A stretch of DNA of 61,391 nucleotides from CAZNQW01 sp964575225 (GTDB lineage: Bacteria; Chloroflexota; Anaerolineae; JAAYZQ01). Positions 1-9,471 of this stretch are shown one piece after another. Positions within the stretch are counted from its first letter, which is position 1. Each line of letters opens with the position of its first letter. The stretch is from positions 1 to 61,391 of the forward strand of contig CAZNQW010000001.1 in NCBI GenBank assembly GCA_964575225.1. Reading direction: 5' to 3'. The notes under the pieces are model-generated. The model saw nothing but the letters and a program-made list of their open reading frames with translations, searched no databases and was not told the origin of the DNA. Made by a program: the position numbers and the translations under genes.

Positions 1-17
1 AGGAGAGGAGGGATCCG

Positions 18-1109
18 ATGGCTCAACCAGCGATCGAAATAGGCGTTCGTAGCCCGGCCCAGGACGTTCGGGTTTGGGACATCCGTGGCGAAATCACCGA
101 CTCGGCCGAAGAGGTGCTCTGGGTCACCCAGAGTGCCGTGGACGATCCTGTCAAGACCATCGTCCTTAACATGACCCAGGTGCCCGCCATCGATAGCCGC
201 GGCGCCGGCCTCTTGGTCGCGCTGCTGGCCCGTGTCCGGCGTCAGGGGCAACAATTGCTGGCTTTTGGCGTGAATGAGCCCTGCCGGCGGGCGTTGGAGT
301 TGACCCATCTCGCCTCCGAGATAGGCCTCTATGCCGACGAGTCTGCGGCGTTGGGCAGGTCGCCAGAATCCCTGCAGGCCAAAGGGACCGTCGCGCCCGC
401 AGGGCAGTGGGGTAGGTGGGCCGATCCAAGCGATCGACTGACCCTCCCTTCTGTGCCACCCCAGGCGATTACGATCAACTCTCAAGACCGACGATTCACC
501 GGTCCTGTCAGGGGCTTTGGCGCACTGTGGCGAAGGACGTATGCGGTCCGGCTGGTGGGCGCAGCCGTGACTCCAGCCCAGGTTATAGAAGTCTGGAAGG
601 AGCGATTTGCCAGCTTTTGGCCTCCCAGCGGGCGCTTTTTCGGAGCCGAAAAGCCCATCGAGGCCGGCGATGTAGCCCTATTGAATCTGTCGGGCCCGGC
701 GGGGCTGATCATCGCCACCGGCATTCGAGTCATTTACACCGACGAAGAGTCCTTTTGTTTTATCAGCGCAGAGGGACACATGATCGGCGGCATGATCACA
801 TTTAGCGCCCACACAGAAAACGGAACTACGGTCGCGCAGGTCCAGGCGCTCCTACGGGCCAGCGACCCATTGTTCGAAATCGCGTTCCGGCTGGGAATTG
901 CCTCCAAACCCGAGGATCTATTCTGGCAGGGCACTCTGCAGAATCTGGCAGCCCATTTTTGTGCCGAGGGACAACCCGTTGACCAGCAGGTGGTCCTCCT
1001 CGATCCCGGGTTGCAGTGGTCCCAGGCCAAAAACATCTGGTACAATGGGGCCGTTCGCAGTGCGCTGTACACGCCGGTGCGCTGGTTCCGCCCCAAGGGG
1101 GCCCAATGA
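18..1109 (+). CDS. STAS-domain protein with SRPBCC/DUF1990-like C-terminal region
   Basis: A 363-residue protein. Residues about 5-110 look like a STAS (anti-sigma-factor antagonist) domain, with the expected acidic-serine pair at D59-S60 in VPAIDSRGAG, where SpoIIAA-type proteins are phosphorylated. After a short linker, residues about 150-360 resemble a START/SRPBCC or DUF1990-like ligand-binding fold (hydrophobic strands, a Trp/Pro-rich stretch near 190); that assignment is weak. The start is supported by AGGAGAGGAGG at 1-11. The stop overlaps the ATG of the next gene (ATGA), so the two are probably co-translated. A role as a signalling or lipid-sensing partner of the oxidoreductase is inference only. 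Confidence 0.6.
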   Translation: MAQPAIEIGVRSPAQDVRVWDIRGEITDSAEEVLWVTQSAVDDPVKTIVLNMTQVPAIDSRGAGLLVALLARVRRQGQQLLAFGVNEPCRRALELTHLASEIGLYADESAALGRSPESLQAKGTVAPAGQWGRWADPSDRLTLPSVPPQAITINSQDRRFTGPVRGFGALWRRTYAVRLVGAAVTPAQVIEVWKERFASFWPPSGRFFGAEKPIEAGDVALLNLSGPAGLIIATGIRVIYTDEESFCFISAEGHMIGGMITFSAHTENGTTVAQVQALLRASDPLFEIAFRLGIASKPEDLFWQGTLQNLAAHFCAEGQPVDQQVVLLDPGLQWSQAKNIWYNGAVRSALYTPVRWFRPKGAQ

Positions 1110-2521
1110 CCTACGATGCAGTGATTGTCGGCGCCGGTCCCAATGGGCTTGCGGCAGGTATCACCCTGGCCCGTGCGGGCAAGTCGGTGAGGGTCTTGGA
1201 GGCCAAAGACACAATCGGGGGCGGGACGCGCTCGGCGGAGCTGACCCTGCCTGGCTTTGTTCACGACATCTGTTCGGCTCTTCACCCCCTGGGCGTGGCC
1301 TCGCCCTTTTTCCGTAGCCTGCCTCTGGATCGGTACGGGCTGGAGTGGGTCTATCCTCCTGCCTGCCTGGCCCACCCCCTTGATGATGGGACGGCTGTAC
1401 TGGTGGAAGGGTCCGTGCAAGAGACCGCGGCAAACCTTGGCCCCGATGAAGCCGCTTATCGTCGGATGATGTCCCCGTTGGTGGATGGTTGGGCGAGGTT
1501 GCTGGCTGACATCCTCGGGCCCTTGCGCTTCCCTCGGCACCCCTGGCAGATGGCCCGCTTTGGCGCGATGGCGCTGTTGCCGGCTGCCACGCTGGCACGG
1601 TTGGCCTTTCGTGGCGAACGGGCCCGCGCTGTCTTTGCGGGCATGGCGGCTCACGCGATGATGCCCCTCACCCGTCCGGCTACGGCGGCCTTTGGCCTGG
1701 TCCTCAATATCGTGGCCCACGGCGTTGGCTGGCCCATGCCTCGGGGTGGCGCGCAGCGCATCGCAGACGCTCTGGGGGCCTATTTTCAGTCTCTGGGGGG
1801 AGAAATTGTCACAGGTTGTGGGGTGCGCTCCAACGCAGATCTACCCGGTTCACGAGCCGTTCTTTTTGACACGTCTCCGCGCCAGCTTGTCCAGATTGCA
1901 GGCGAGCGGCTTCCGGCCGGCTATCGGCAGGCGCTGGGCCGCTTCCGCTACGGCCCCGGCGTGTGCAAGGTCGACTATGCACTGGATGGCCCCATCCCGT
2001 GGCGCGCCCAAGAGTGCCTGCGTGCTGGCACCGTTCACGTGGGCGGCACATTGGAGGAGATTGCCGCCGGCGAGGCGGCCATCTGGCGGGGGGAGCATCC
2101 TCAGCAGCCGTTCGTGCTGGTGGCCCAGCAAAGCCTGTTCGATCCCACCCGCGCGCCCGAGGGCAAGCACACGGTGTGGGCCTATTGCCACGTTCCGCAT
2201 GGCTCCACTGAAGATATGACCGATCGGCTCGAGGCGCAGATTGAGCGCTTTGCCCCCGGCTTTCGAGACCGGATCCTGGCCCGCCACACCCTCACGGCCG
2301 CCGAGATGGAGGCCTACAACCCCAACTATGTCGGCGGCGACATAAACGCGGGCGTCCAGGACCTGCGCCAGCTTTTCACACGACCGACTGCCCGCCTGAA
2401 TCCGTACACGACGCCGGCACGGGATCTCTATCTCTGCTCATCGTCCACGCCTCCGGGCGGGGGTGTGCACGGCATGTGCGGCTATTATGCCGCAAGGGCT
2501 GCTCTACAGCGTTTGCCCTAA
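1106..2521 (+). CDS. Phytoene-desaturase-like NAD(P)/FAD-dependent oxidoreductase
   Basis: A 471-residue flavoprotein of the CrtI/PYROXD2-like amine-oxidase superfamily. The N-terminal dinucleotide-binding motif VGAGPNG (G9, G11, G14) is followed by the usual acidic residue ending strand 2 (VLEAKD) and an IGGGTRS motif. The C-terminus carries SSSTPPGGGVHGM, the FAD-contacting segment typical of CrtI-like proteins. The substrate cannot be told; relatives act on carotenoids or unknown lipids. I chose the ATG at 1106 because it gives the standard N-terminus and overlaps the stop of the STAS gene; an upstream in-frame start exists but would add a non-homologous leader. The 3' end overlaps the opposite-strand membrane protein gene by 18 bases. 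Confidence 0.8.
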   Translation: MTYDAVIVGAGPNGLAAGITLARAGKSVRVLEAKDTIGGGTRSAELTLPGFVHDICSALHPLGVASPFFRSLPLDRYGLEWVYPPACLAHPLDDGTAVLVEGSVQETAANLGPDEAAYRRMMSPLVDGWARLLADILGPLRFPRHPWQMARFGAMALLPAATLARLAFRGERARAVFAGMAAHAMMPLTRPATAAFGLVLNIVAHGVGWPMPRGGAQRIADALGAYFQSLGGEIVTGCGVRSNADLPGSRAVLFDTSPRQLVQIAGERLPAGYRQALGRFRYGPGVCKVDYALDGPIPWRAQECLRAGTVHVGGTLEEIAAGEAAIWRGEHPQQPFVLVAQQSLFDPTRAPEGKHTVWAYCHVPHGSTEDMTDRLEAQIERFAPGFRDRILARHTLTAAEMEAYNPNYVGGDINAGVQDLRQLFTRPTARLNPYTTPARDLYLCSSSTPPGGGVHGMCGYYAARAALQRLP

Positions 2522-3466
2522 CGGCGGTGTCATTGCGGGCCGACGGCGAAAGTGCCGCCGGTTTGCCACGAGCACGCACAAGAGGGCCAACATCGGTAGG
2601 GCGACAAAGGCGCCCACCTCGTAACCCTGCAGGGGAATGCCCGACAGCGCCTCCATCTCGGTGGGGGCCAATTGCAGCCAGGCCAGCAGGTCGGGGTACG
2701 GCGTCTGGACAAACGTCACGACCCAGGTGGTTGCCAACAGGGCATAGTAGAGCACCGAACCCCACCAGGCCCACATGCGCTGCTGCCAGGTGCCCCACAA
2801 CAACAGGCCCAGGACCAGCACCGTGGTATCGATCAGGTAAATGCCCTCCAGGCCGCCCCGCAGCGTCCCAAAGAGGGGAAATAGGCCATGGAACAAGATC
2901 GGCACGTGCAGCGCGATGAAGAAGAAAAGGTCCACCAGGCAGATCACCAGGATGGCCATGGGGTGAGATTCGAGGGCCGAAGGCTGTGGATCGTGGGCCT
3001 CGAGCGTGGCGCGCACGTTTCGCCCCCGGTAAAAGCGGATGCCCAACCAGGGCAGAACCAGATAGGACAGGGCCAACAGCGCGACAAACACCGCGCCGCC
3101 CGCCGGGGAAAAGCTTTTGACCGAGACCGTCATGAAAAAGAGGACGATCAGCAGCGGAAGCCCCAGCAGGACCCACGTCCAGAGCAAGGCCAGGGCCAGG
3201 GTGCGGGCCCAGCGGCGCAATTGTACGTGGCCGTACCCCAGAGGGATGAGTATGGCGGCGATCAGGTAATAGCCCGCCACCTGGAGGGCGATGTTGCCAA
3301 ACATGAAGGAGCCAAAGCCAAAAGCCTCGTAGAAAAAGCGTCCCCCCTCGGAAAAGAGATAGAAGACGTATAGCTCGACAGGTCCCAAGAAGGCGCAGCC
3401 CACACCCGCCAGCAGCAGTACAACCCCCAGCGCTCTCAAGATCAAGCGACGGTCTTGGTAATCCAT
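2504..3466 (-). CDS. Polytopic membrane protein, function unknown
   Basis: A 320-residue protein with about eight hydrophobic segments and short hydrophilic loops; no catalytic motif is recognisable. Basic residues cluster at both ends (DRRLILR near the N-terminus, ANRRHFRRR near the C-terminus). A GGAGGG ribosome-binding site precedes the ATG. A near-consensus promoter lies about 50-75 bases upstream, overlapped by a CCTAAT-TAT-ATTAGG inverted repeat that could be an operator. It is transcribed alone and converges with the FAD oxidoreductase gene. I do not recognise the family. Confidence 0.7.
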   Translation of the reverse strand: MDYQDRRLILRALGVVLLLAGVGCAFLGPVELYVFYLFSEGGRFFYEAFGFGSFMFGNIALQVAGYYLIAAILIPLGYGHVQLRRWARTLALALLWTWVLLGLPLLIVLFFMTVSVKSFSPAGGAVFVALLALSYLVLPWLGIRFYRGRNVRATLEAHDPQPSALESHPMAILVICLVDLFFFIALHVPILFHGLFPLFGTLRGGLEGIYLIDTTVLVLGLLLWGTWQQRMWAWWGSVLYYALLATTWVVTFVQTPYPDLLAWLQLAPTEMEALSGIPLQGYEVGAFVALPMLALLCVLVANRRHFRRRPAMTPPLGQTL

Positions 3467-3508
3467 GGCCCAAGCCCTCCTTCATTGCATCAGGATGTTG
3501 CATTATAG

Positions 3509-3541
3509 CCTAATTATATTAGGTATAGGTCATCCTGTCAA
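3509..3541 (-). promoter_or_regulatory. Promoter with overlapping inverted repeat upstream of the membrane protein gene
   Basis: On the minus strand, TTGACA (3541-3536) and TATAAT (3518-3513) are separated by 17 bases. A 6-bp inverted repeat CCTAAT-TAT-ATTAGG (3509-3523) covers the -10 element, as operators often do. Confidence 0.7.
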
Positions 3542-3571
3542 GCCGACAACCGATCGATAATGATAGATTCA

Positions 3572-5041
3572 TTAGCCAGTTGCCTTGAGTTCTTGGGCCC
3601 TGTGGTACAGCTCGATATACTGGCGGGCCGAAGCCGCCCAAGATAGATCCGCCTCCATACCCTTCTGTTGCAGGCGGCGCCATTCGTCGGGCCGCCGAAA
3701 GGCCTCGATGGACCGGATCAAGGCGGCAAAGCAGGCGTGGGAGGTATAGTGCTCGAACACAAAGCCGGTACCCTCTCCGGTGGCTGGGTCATAGTCGGTG
3801 ACGGTGTCGGCCAGCCCGCCTGTGCGGCGCACGACCGGCACTGTGCCATAGCGCATGGCGATCATCTGACCCAGCCCACAGGGTTCGTAGCGACTGGGCA
3901 TGAGAAAGAGGTCGGCGCCGGCATAGATGCGCTGGGCCAGCGCCACGTCAAATGTCAGGGCGATGGCCGTCTGATCGGGGTGTCGCTCGCCCAGGCGGTG
4001 GAACAGCTCCTGATAGTGCTGGTCGCCGGTGCCCAAGAGCACCAGTTGGATTCCTGCCTCGCTCAGCAGGGGCTCGACGATTGGCTCCAGCAGGTCGAAC
4101 CCCTTTTGATCGGCCAGGCGCGAGACGATGGCGACCAGCGGAATCGATGGATCGACCGTCATCTGGCCCTCCCGTTGCAGGGCCAGCTTGTTGTCGACTT
4201 TGCGATCGAGGCTCTCCCGATCATAACGGGCCGCCAGATGGGGGTCGGTAGCCGGATCAAAGGTTTCGGTATCCAGGCCGTTGAGGATGCCAAACAGCCG
4301 CGTCTTGCGATACTTGAGCACGCCATCCAAGCCTTCGCCGTACTCGGGGGTCAGGATCTCCCGGGCGTAGGTCGGGCTGACGGTGCTGACCGCGTCGGCA
4401 TAGAGGATCCCCTGGCTCAATAGGTCGATCTGGCCCGGCCGCTCGCCGATCTGGGGCCGCAAAAAGCTGTCGCCCAGTCCGGTGATGGCCAGGATTCTCT
4501 GGTCAAAAATGCCCTGGTAGGCCAGATTGTGGATGGTAAACACCGTGGCGGTGTCGGCGTAAAAGGGGTGGTGCTCGTAGGTGGTCCTCAGCAGGTTGGG
4601 GATGATGGCCGTGTGCCAATCGTTGCAATGGATCACGTCGGGCTTCCACTCCAGGCATTGAAGCGCCTCGAGAGCCGCCCGGCAAAAGAAGAGGAACCGC
4701 TCGCCGTCGTCGGGATAGCCATAGATGGCCTCTCGGGCAAAGTACCGTTCGCTCTCCACGGCATAGACCGGCACGCCGCCATCCAGCGTCGTCTCGACGA
4801 GATTGGCCGGTTCCTCTCGATCGGGCAGGGGCACGGTAAAGGCCACGTCGGTGGGTTCCAGCTTGTAGCGCGCCGCGTCCAGGCGTCCGTAGCGGGGCAT
4901 GACGATCCGCACGTCGTGGCCCAGCGCCCGCAGGGCTTTGGGCAGCGAGCCGGCGACGTCGGCCAGCCCGCCCACTTTGGCATAGGGTGCTACCTCGGCC
5001 GAGATGAACAGAATGCGCAGGGGTCGTTCCTTGTGGCTCAT
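3572..5041 (-). CDS. glgA: Glycogen synthase (ADP-glucose type, GT5)
   Basis: A 489-residue GT5 enzyme that would add glucose from ADP-glucose to the non-reducing end of an alpha-1,4-glucan. The N-terminus RILFISAEVAPYAKVGGLAD holds the KxGGL motif that binds ADP-glucose (K22). The C-terminal Rossmann half carries MPSRYEPCGLGQM, the conserved catalytic-site loop. Length fits the family (E. coli GlgA is 477). An alternative ATG at 5083 overlaps the pgi stop as ATGA, but the ATG at 5041 gives the family-like N-terminus. It sits directly downstream of pgi, so hexose-phosphate interconversion and glucan storage are probably co-expressed. No glgC is in the window. Confidence 0.93.
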   Translation of the reverse strand: MSHKERPLRILFISAEVAPYAKVGGLADVAGSLPKALRALGHDVRIVMPRYGRLDAARYKLEPTDVAFTVPLPDREEPANLVETTLDGGVPVYAVESERYFAREAIYGYPDDGERFLFFCRAALEALQCLEWKPDVIHCNDWHTAIIPNLLRTTYEHHPFYADTATVFTIHNLAYQGIFDQRILAITGLGDSFLRPQIGERPGQIDLLSQGILYADAVSTVSPTYAREILTPEYGEGLDGVLKYRKTRLFGILNGLDTETFDPATDPHLAARYDRESLDRKVDNKLALQREGQMTVDPSIPLVAIVSRLADQKGFDLLEPIVEPLLSEAGIQLVLLGTGDQHYQELFHRLGERHPDQTAIALTFDVALAQRIYAGADLFLMPSRYEPCGLGQMIAMRYGTVPVVRRTGGLADTVTDYDPATGEGTGFVFEHYTSHACFAALIRSIEAFRRPDEWRRLQQKGMEADLSWAASARQYIELYHRAQELKATG

Positions 5042-5079
5042 GGGTGCCTTGCCTTTCGTGCGCCCGCGGTCCGCCGGCC

Positions 5080-6720
5080 TCATCGGATGCTTTTGTAATA
5101 GTCGATTAGTCCATTGGTCGACGCGTCGTGGGTAGTGACCCGCTCCTCGCCCTCGAGTTCCGGCAGGATGGCTTTGGCCAGTTGTTTGCCCAGCTCGACG
5201 CCCATCTGGTCAAAGGAGTTGATGTCCCAGATGACGCCCTGGACAAAGATCTTGTGCTCGTACAACGCGATCAGCGCGCCCAGGACCTCGGGCGTTAGTT
5301 TGGGATAGAGGAACGAATTGGTCGGACGATTGCCCGGGAAGGTCTTGGCCGGGATCAATCGCTCCAGTTGTTCGCCCGAGTAGCCCTGGGCCACCAACTC
5401 GGCCCGGGTTTCCTCAGGGGTTTTGCCGCGCATCAGCGCTTCGGTCTGGGCGAAATAGTTGGAAAGGAGCAACTCTTGCTGGTGGCCCAAGGGGTTGTGA
5501 CTCTGGGCCGCCGCCAAAAAATCGCAGGGGATCAGCTTGGTACCCTGGTGAATGAGCTGGTAGAAAGCGTGCTGGCCATTGGTGCCGGGCTGGCCCCAGA
5601 TAATCGGGCCGGTGGTATAGTCTACCCAGTGGCCCTCGTGGGTGACGCTCTTGCCGTTGCTCTCCATGTCGCCCTGCTGGAAATAGGATGGAAAGTGGAC
5701 CAGGTACTGGTCGTAGGGCAGGATGGCGTGGGACTGGGCGCCAAAAAAGTTGTTGTACCAGATGCCCAACAGGGCCATGATCACCGGGACGTTTTCCTCA
5801 AAGGGAGCCGTGGCAAAATGCTCGTCGACGCGATGGGCGCCTGTCAAGAGTTCCTCGAACCGGTCCATGCCCACATAGAGGGCGATGGACAGCCCGATGG
5901 CCGACCACAGGGAATAGCGACCCCCGACCCAATCCCAGAACTCGAACATATTGGCCGGGTCGATGCCAAAGTCGATGACGGCCTCCCGGTTGGTGGACAT
6001 GGCCACAAAGTGGCGGGCAATGGCCGCCACGTCGCCGCTGGCTTGCAGGAACCAGGCGCGAGCCTCGCGCGCATTGGCCATTGTTTCCTGGGTGGTAAAG
6101 GTCTTGGAGGCCACAAGGAACAGCGCCGTCTCGGGATCCAGTACCCGCAGGGTTTCGACCAGGTCGGTGCTGTCCACGTTGGAGACATAGTGAACGTGCA
6201 ACCCCGGTTTGCCGTAGGGCCCCAGCGCCGTGGTGACCATCTTGGGTCCCAGATCCGAGCCACCGATACCGATGTTGACCACGTCGGTGATGGCCTTGCC
6301 CGTGTACCCCATCCAGGCGCCCGACCGCACCGCTTCGCTGAACTGGTGCATCTGGGCCATCACCCGATTTACCTCGGGCATCACGTCCTGGCCGTCCACA
6401 AAGATGGGCCGGTTGCTGCGGTTGCGGAGGGCCACGTGCAGGACGGCCCGCTCTTCTGTGGTGTTGATCTTGGCGCCGCTGAACATGGCTTGGATCTTTT
6501 CCCTCAGGTTTGCCTGGCGGGCCAGATCGAGCAGCAGGGACATGGTTTCGGCCGTGATGCGGTTCTTGGAATAGTCAAACAGGATCTCACCCAACCGCAG
6601 CGAAAAGCGTGCAAAGCGCTGGGGATCAGAGGCAAACAGGTCGCGCATGTGCGCAGCGGCGATCTGCTCATGATGTTTCGTCAGCGCCTGCCACGCAGGC
6701 GATTCACAGAGTCTGGACAT
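5080..6720 (-). CDS. pgi: Glucose-6-phosphate isomerase
   Basis: A 546-residue enzyme interconverting glucose-6-phosphate and fructose-6-phosphate in the cytosol. The PGI signatures are present: VGGRYSLWSAIGL in the middle and GQPGTNGQHAFYQLIHQGTK towards the C-terminus, plus DYSKNR near the N-terminus. Length matches the E. coli type (549). The start at 6720 is set by AGGAGG a few bases upstream; the frame is open further upstream, but that extension runs antisense across the RFA-P synthase gene region and is not coding. It ends in an overlap with the alternative glgA start and follows the beta-RFA-P synthase gene by 38 bases. Confidence 0.95.
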   Translation of the reverse strand: MSRLCESPAWQALTKHHEQIAAAHMRDLFASDPQRFARFSLRLGEILFDYSKNRITAETMSLLLDLARQANLREKIQAMFSGAKINTTEERAVLHVALRNRSNRPIFVDGQDVMPEVNRVMAQMHQFSEAVRSGAWMGYTGKAITDVVNIGIGGSDLGPKMVTTALGPYGKPGLHVHYVSNVDSTDLVETLRVLDPETALFLVASKTFTTQETMANAREARAWFLQASGDVAAIARHFVAMSTNREAVIDFGIDPANMFEFWDWVGGRYSLWSAIGLSIALYVGMDRFEELLTGAHRVDEHFATAPFEENVPVIMALLGIWYNNFFGAQSHAILPYDQYLVHFPSYFQQGDMESNGKSVTHEGHWVDYTTGPIIWGQPGTNGQHAFYQLIHQGTKLIPCDFLAAAQSHNPLGHQQELLLSNYFAQTEALMRGKTPEETRAELVAQGYSGEQLERLIPAKTFPGNRPTNSFLYPKLTPEVLGALIALYEHKIFVQGVIWDINSFDQMGVELGKQLAKAILPELEGEERVTTHDASTNGLIDYYKSIR

Positions 6721-6758
6721 CCGTTCCTCCTGGGAAGCGACTTGGTGCAGAACCGACT

Positions 6759-7718
6759 CTACTCGTTTGTCTGGATACTGTGCCCTCGATTGTCGGCCGT
6801 GACGGCGAACACAGTCGCCTGCGGGTAGGGTCGGAGGAATTCCCGGACCTTCCCCACAAGGCGATCTGCTTCCTCCGGACCCTCCACCAGGGCATAGACC
6901 GTGGGCCCCCAGGAGCTCTGGCCCGCCCCATGGGCCCCCTGCTGAAGCATGAGGTCGATGACCTGGCCCGAGAGAGGGATGGCAAAGCGACCGCCCTCCT
7001 GTTGAGAGGCAAAGCAATCGCCCACAAGCCGTTGGATCTCGGTCATTGCGGCGCCAAAGTCGGCGATGCGCCGCTCGACGAGGGCGGGCAGCATTTTCAT
7101 CACCAGCAGGCGGCAAATGCGCCCCACCAGTTCCTCCGGTGCGGGGGGCAACTGGCGAAAGGCCGACGCCTCGTCTCCGCCACTGACCCCCTGCCGCTCC
7201 GGCTCGGAAATAGCCACGACGAAATGCCACTCTTCCGGGAAGGGGTGGTGAAAGAGCAAGGGGGGTACGCCCCCTCCTTCGACGGCTTTGCCCCCGTCCA
7301 CCACAAAGCCACCCCCCTGGAAGGCCGCCACGCCAATCCCCGAATGGATGCCGCGGCCCAGCCGGTGGGCCATCTCGGGCAGGGAAAGGTCCAGATCGTA
7401 CAGCCGGGCCAGGGCCCACGCCGTCGCCAGGGTCAGTTGGGTGCCCGAGCCCAGCCCAACGTGGGAGGGGATGCTCTCTTGCACCCGCACGCGAGCCGCC
7501 CCGGGCAGGGCATAGTGCCGGCAGAAATCCTCGATGGTGCGCTCGGCGCGCTCCTGTTCCAGGCCATCCACGCTCCAATGGGAGGCCCGGGTGGCTTCTA
7601 CCACCACGTTGGGCCGTTGGATGGCCACGCCCATGCTCCCAAAGAGCCGCCCCAAGTCGCCCCTCAGGTCGAGCATGCCCAGGTGCAACCGCGCGGGCGC
7701 TTTGACCACGACGGTCAT
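6759..7718 (-). CDS. Beta-ribofuranosylaminobenzene 5'-phosphate synthase-like GHMP protein
   Basis: A 319-residue GHMP-superfamily protein resembling beta-RFA-P synthase (MptG), which condenses 4-hydroxybenzoate or 4-aminobenzoate with PRPP at the first committed step of the methanopterin side arm. The N-terminus KAPARLHLGMLDLRGDLGR and the glycine-rich loop PSHVGLGSGT (84-93) are characteristic. The start is fixed by GAGGAGG and an ATGA overlap with the DUF447 gene. Other GHMP kinases are possible in principle, but the LHLGMLD motif and the surrounding pterin genes argue for RFA-P synthase. Confidence 0.85.
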   Translation of the reverse strand: MTVVVKAPARLHLGMLDLRGDLGRLFGSMGVAIQRPNVVVEATRASHWSVDGLEQERAERTIEDFCRHYALPGAARVRVQESIPSHVGLGSGTQLTLATAWALARLYDLDLSLPEMAHRLGRGIHSGIGVAAFQGGGFVVDGGKAVEGGGVPPLLFHHPFPEEWHFVVAISEPERQGVSGGDEASAFRQLPPAPEELVGRICRLLVMKMLPALVERRIADFGAAMTEIQRLVGDCFASQQEGGRFAIPLSGQVIDLMLQQGAHGAGQSSWGPTVYALVEGPEEADRLVGKVREFLRPYPQATVFAVTADNRGHSIQTNE

Positions 7719-8269
7719 GACTGTTTCCTCCTCACCCAATCGATCACATAGTCGATGGCCTTCTGTTCCTGCAATCCCCCGGTTTTTCGTACGATCTCCT
7801 GGCTGCGTTCCAGCTCGCCCCACACTTGCCGGGGGGGCAACAGGTGCCACCGCGTAGCTGTGATGATCGCTTCGATGACGGCGTTCCTGCCCCGATGGAA
7901 CCCGAGAAAATCCCGCTGCCGGCCCTGGCCCACCACGCGGCAACGGATCTCGGCCCGCTCGCCGTCCGTAGTCGCTTCATCGACCACGGCCAACTCGCGC
8001 CAGAAGCAGGAATTGCTCACCACCACGCCGGGCACCTGCTGGGCTGGAAAACAGGGTAGGGGAAGGTCGGTGAGGGCGCTCTGCACAAAGGACCAGACAT
8101 CGTCGGTCACATTGGCCACCCCATAGCCGCCGTCCATCAGGTAACGATAGGTGTGGGTGGAGCGAAAGGGCCGCACGATCATCTCATCCTCGCCCCACTC
8201 GACGCCCATGGCGGCAAAGTTGGGGGTGCCCTCTGCATCCAGGGTGGTAAAGATGGTTTCGATGATCAT
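7715..8269 (-). CDS. DUF447-family protein of the methanopterin gene set
   Basis: A 184-residue protein matching my memory of DUF447: it opens IIETIFTTLD, contains VANVTDD and NSCFWRELAVVD, and has the RNAVIEAIITATR helix. DUF447 proteins occur in methanogens and in bacteria that use tetrahydromethanopterin; their fold is a flavin-reductase-like split barrel and their reaction is not known to me. The ATG at 8269 gives the family-like start; a GTG two codons upstream (8275) is an alternative, and neither has a strong ribosome-binding site. The stop overlaps the RFA-P synthase start. Confidence 0.8.
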   Translation of the reverse strand: MIIETIFTTLDAEGTPNFAAMGVEWGEDEMIVRPFRSTHTYRYLMDGGYGVANVTDDVWSFVQSALTDLPLPCFPAQQVPGVVVSNSCFWRELAVVDEATTDGERAEIRCRVVGQGRQRDFLGFHRGRNAVIEAIITATRWHLLPPRQVWGELERSQEIVRKTGGLQEQKAIDYVIDWVRRKQS

Positions 8270-8335
8270 ATCCACACCCGAGGTGGCACGCCGGTCGGTT
8301 TCCTGCTCGGTTTGGGATCGTTCATGGAGACGGGC

Positions 8336-9436
8336 TCAACTCTCGCCGAGGTATTTGCGCCGGATCTCTTTGGCGGTCGACACGTACAAATAGTCCAATA
8401 CTGTCCCCTGGGCCTCTTTCAGCTTCATCACCTCGACCAGGTCGGCGAACCGCCCACCGGCCATGCCATCGGCCACCAGGGCCGCCCCTTGGGCCGCCTC
8501 TTTGGCGTTCGTGGCAAGGCCCTGTACCGGACGCACGGGAGCCAGGGGGGACAGGCGCCGGGTCAGTTCCTCGCGGATGGCAGGGATGCGGCCCAAGCGG
8601 CCCGAAATCAGGATCTCACGAGCAGAGGGAACCAAGGTCATCTCGGCGGCGACCGTCTTGACCACCCCTTCGAACAGGGCTTCCCACCCCTGGTTGAGGT
8701 CCTCGTCTTTACCCAGAAGTTGGGCTGCCTCCTCGGGTGCCAGATCGGGCCGGCCTGCCATGGAAGCGACTCCCCCGGAAAAGAGCAGCCCCTTGTGAAA
8801 GCGACCCAAAAGATAGGCCAATTCCCCATCCATCGCGCCCAGGGAATAGTAGCCCGGTCCGGCAATGGTGCCTCCCACGCCGTCCACCAGTTGCCCGCCC
8901 TCCACGGTCATGACGGCGGTGTAGGCGCCGCCCACCTCAGCCAGGACAAAGGAGGTCTCGCTGTAGGGGATCTGGTGGTGGCGCGCCTGGTCCAAAATGG
9001 CCAGAACGGTGCAACAGAGCTTATCGGACGTCCCCATGTCGATCTTGTTGGCCTTGCGATGCACCGGGATGGTGGGCATGTGGATCACTGCCGGCATGAA
9101 CACAATGGGCAGTCCGCTCTCTTTCATCAGAGCGATCATCCGGCTCATGCCGCCCAGCACCGAGATGCGCCCCTTTTCCCGCTCGTCGACAAGGATGAAC
9201 AAAAAGTGCTCCTGGTCGCTGAAGTCCTCGATTTTGACCCAGGGGAGCCCATAGCCCGAAGGTCCGATGACCAGATCCAGGGGGCGGGCGGCAAGGAGCA
9301 GATCCACCAGCGTCTGGGGATTCGACGCCACATCGGCCGAGGGGATGGACGTATCCAAAAAGACCTGTCCGTCTTCCAGGCCGCAGATATCAAAGCTGAC
9401 CGTACCGGGATCAATGCCGATGACTCGTATGCTCAT
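8336..9436 (-). CDS. DUF1464-family ASKHA-fold protein
   Basis: A 366-residue protein of the DUF1464 type, sometimes labelled predicted butyrate kinase. It begins with an ASKHA phosphate-1 motif (VIGIDPGTVSFD) and has a second phosphate-like loop, VLAEVGGAYTAVM. The family is known from methanogens and methylotrophs, where it travels with methanopterin genes; a kinase activity on a pathway intermediate is plausible but unproven. AGGAGAAG precedes the ATG at 9436. It heads the second transcription segment of the cluster, with a promoter-like pair in the 112-base gap upstream. Confidence 0.8.
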   Translation of the reverse strand: MSIRVIGIDPGTVSFDICGLEDGQVFLDTSIPSADVASNPQTLVDLLLAARPLDLVIGPSGYGLPWVKIEDFSDQEHFLFILVDEREKGRISVLGGMSRMIALMKESGLPIVFMPAVIHMPTIPVHRKANKIDMGTSDKLCCTVLAILDQARHHQIPYSETSFVLAEVGGAYTAVMTVEGGQLVDGVGGTIAGPGYYSLGAMDGELAYLLGRFHKGLLFSGGVASMAGRPDLAPEEAAQLLGKDEDLNQGWEALFEGVVKTVAAEMTLVPSAREILISGRLGRIPAIREELTRRLSPLAPVRPVQGLATNAKEAAQGAALVADGMAGGRFADLVEVMKLKEAQGTVLDYLYVSTAKEIRRKYLGES

Positions 9437-9471
9437 CTCGTCTTCTCCTGCTAAGCAAATGAACTTGGCGG

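Noticed and set aside
6721..7578. N-terminal extension of pgi of nearly 290 codons
   Set aside because: The extension overlaps the RFA-P synthase gene in another frame, has no homology, and a good ribosome-binding site sits right before the ATG at 6720.
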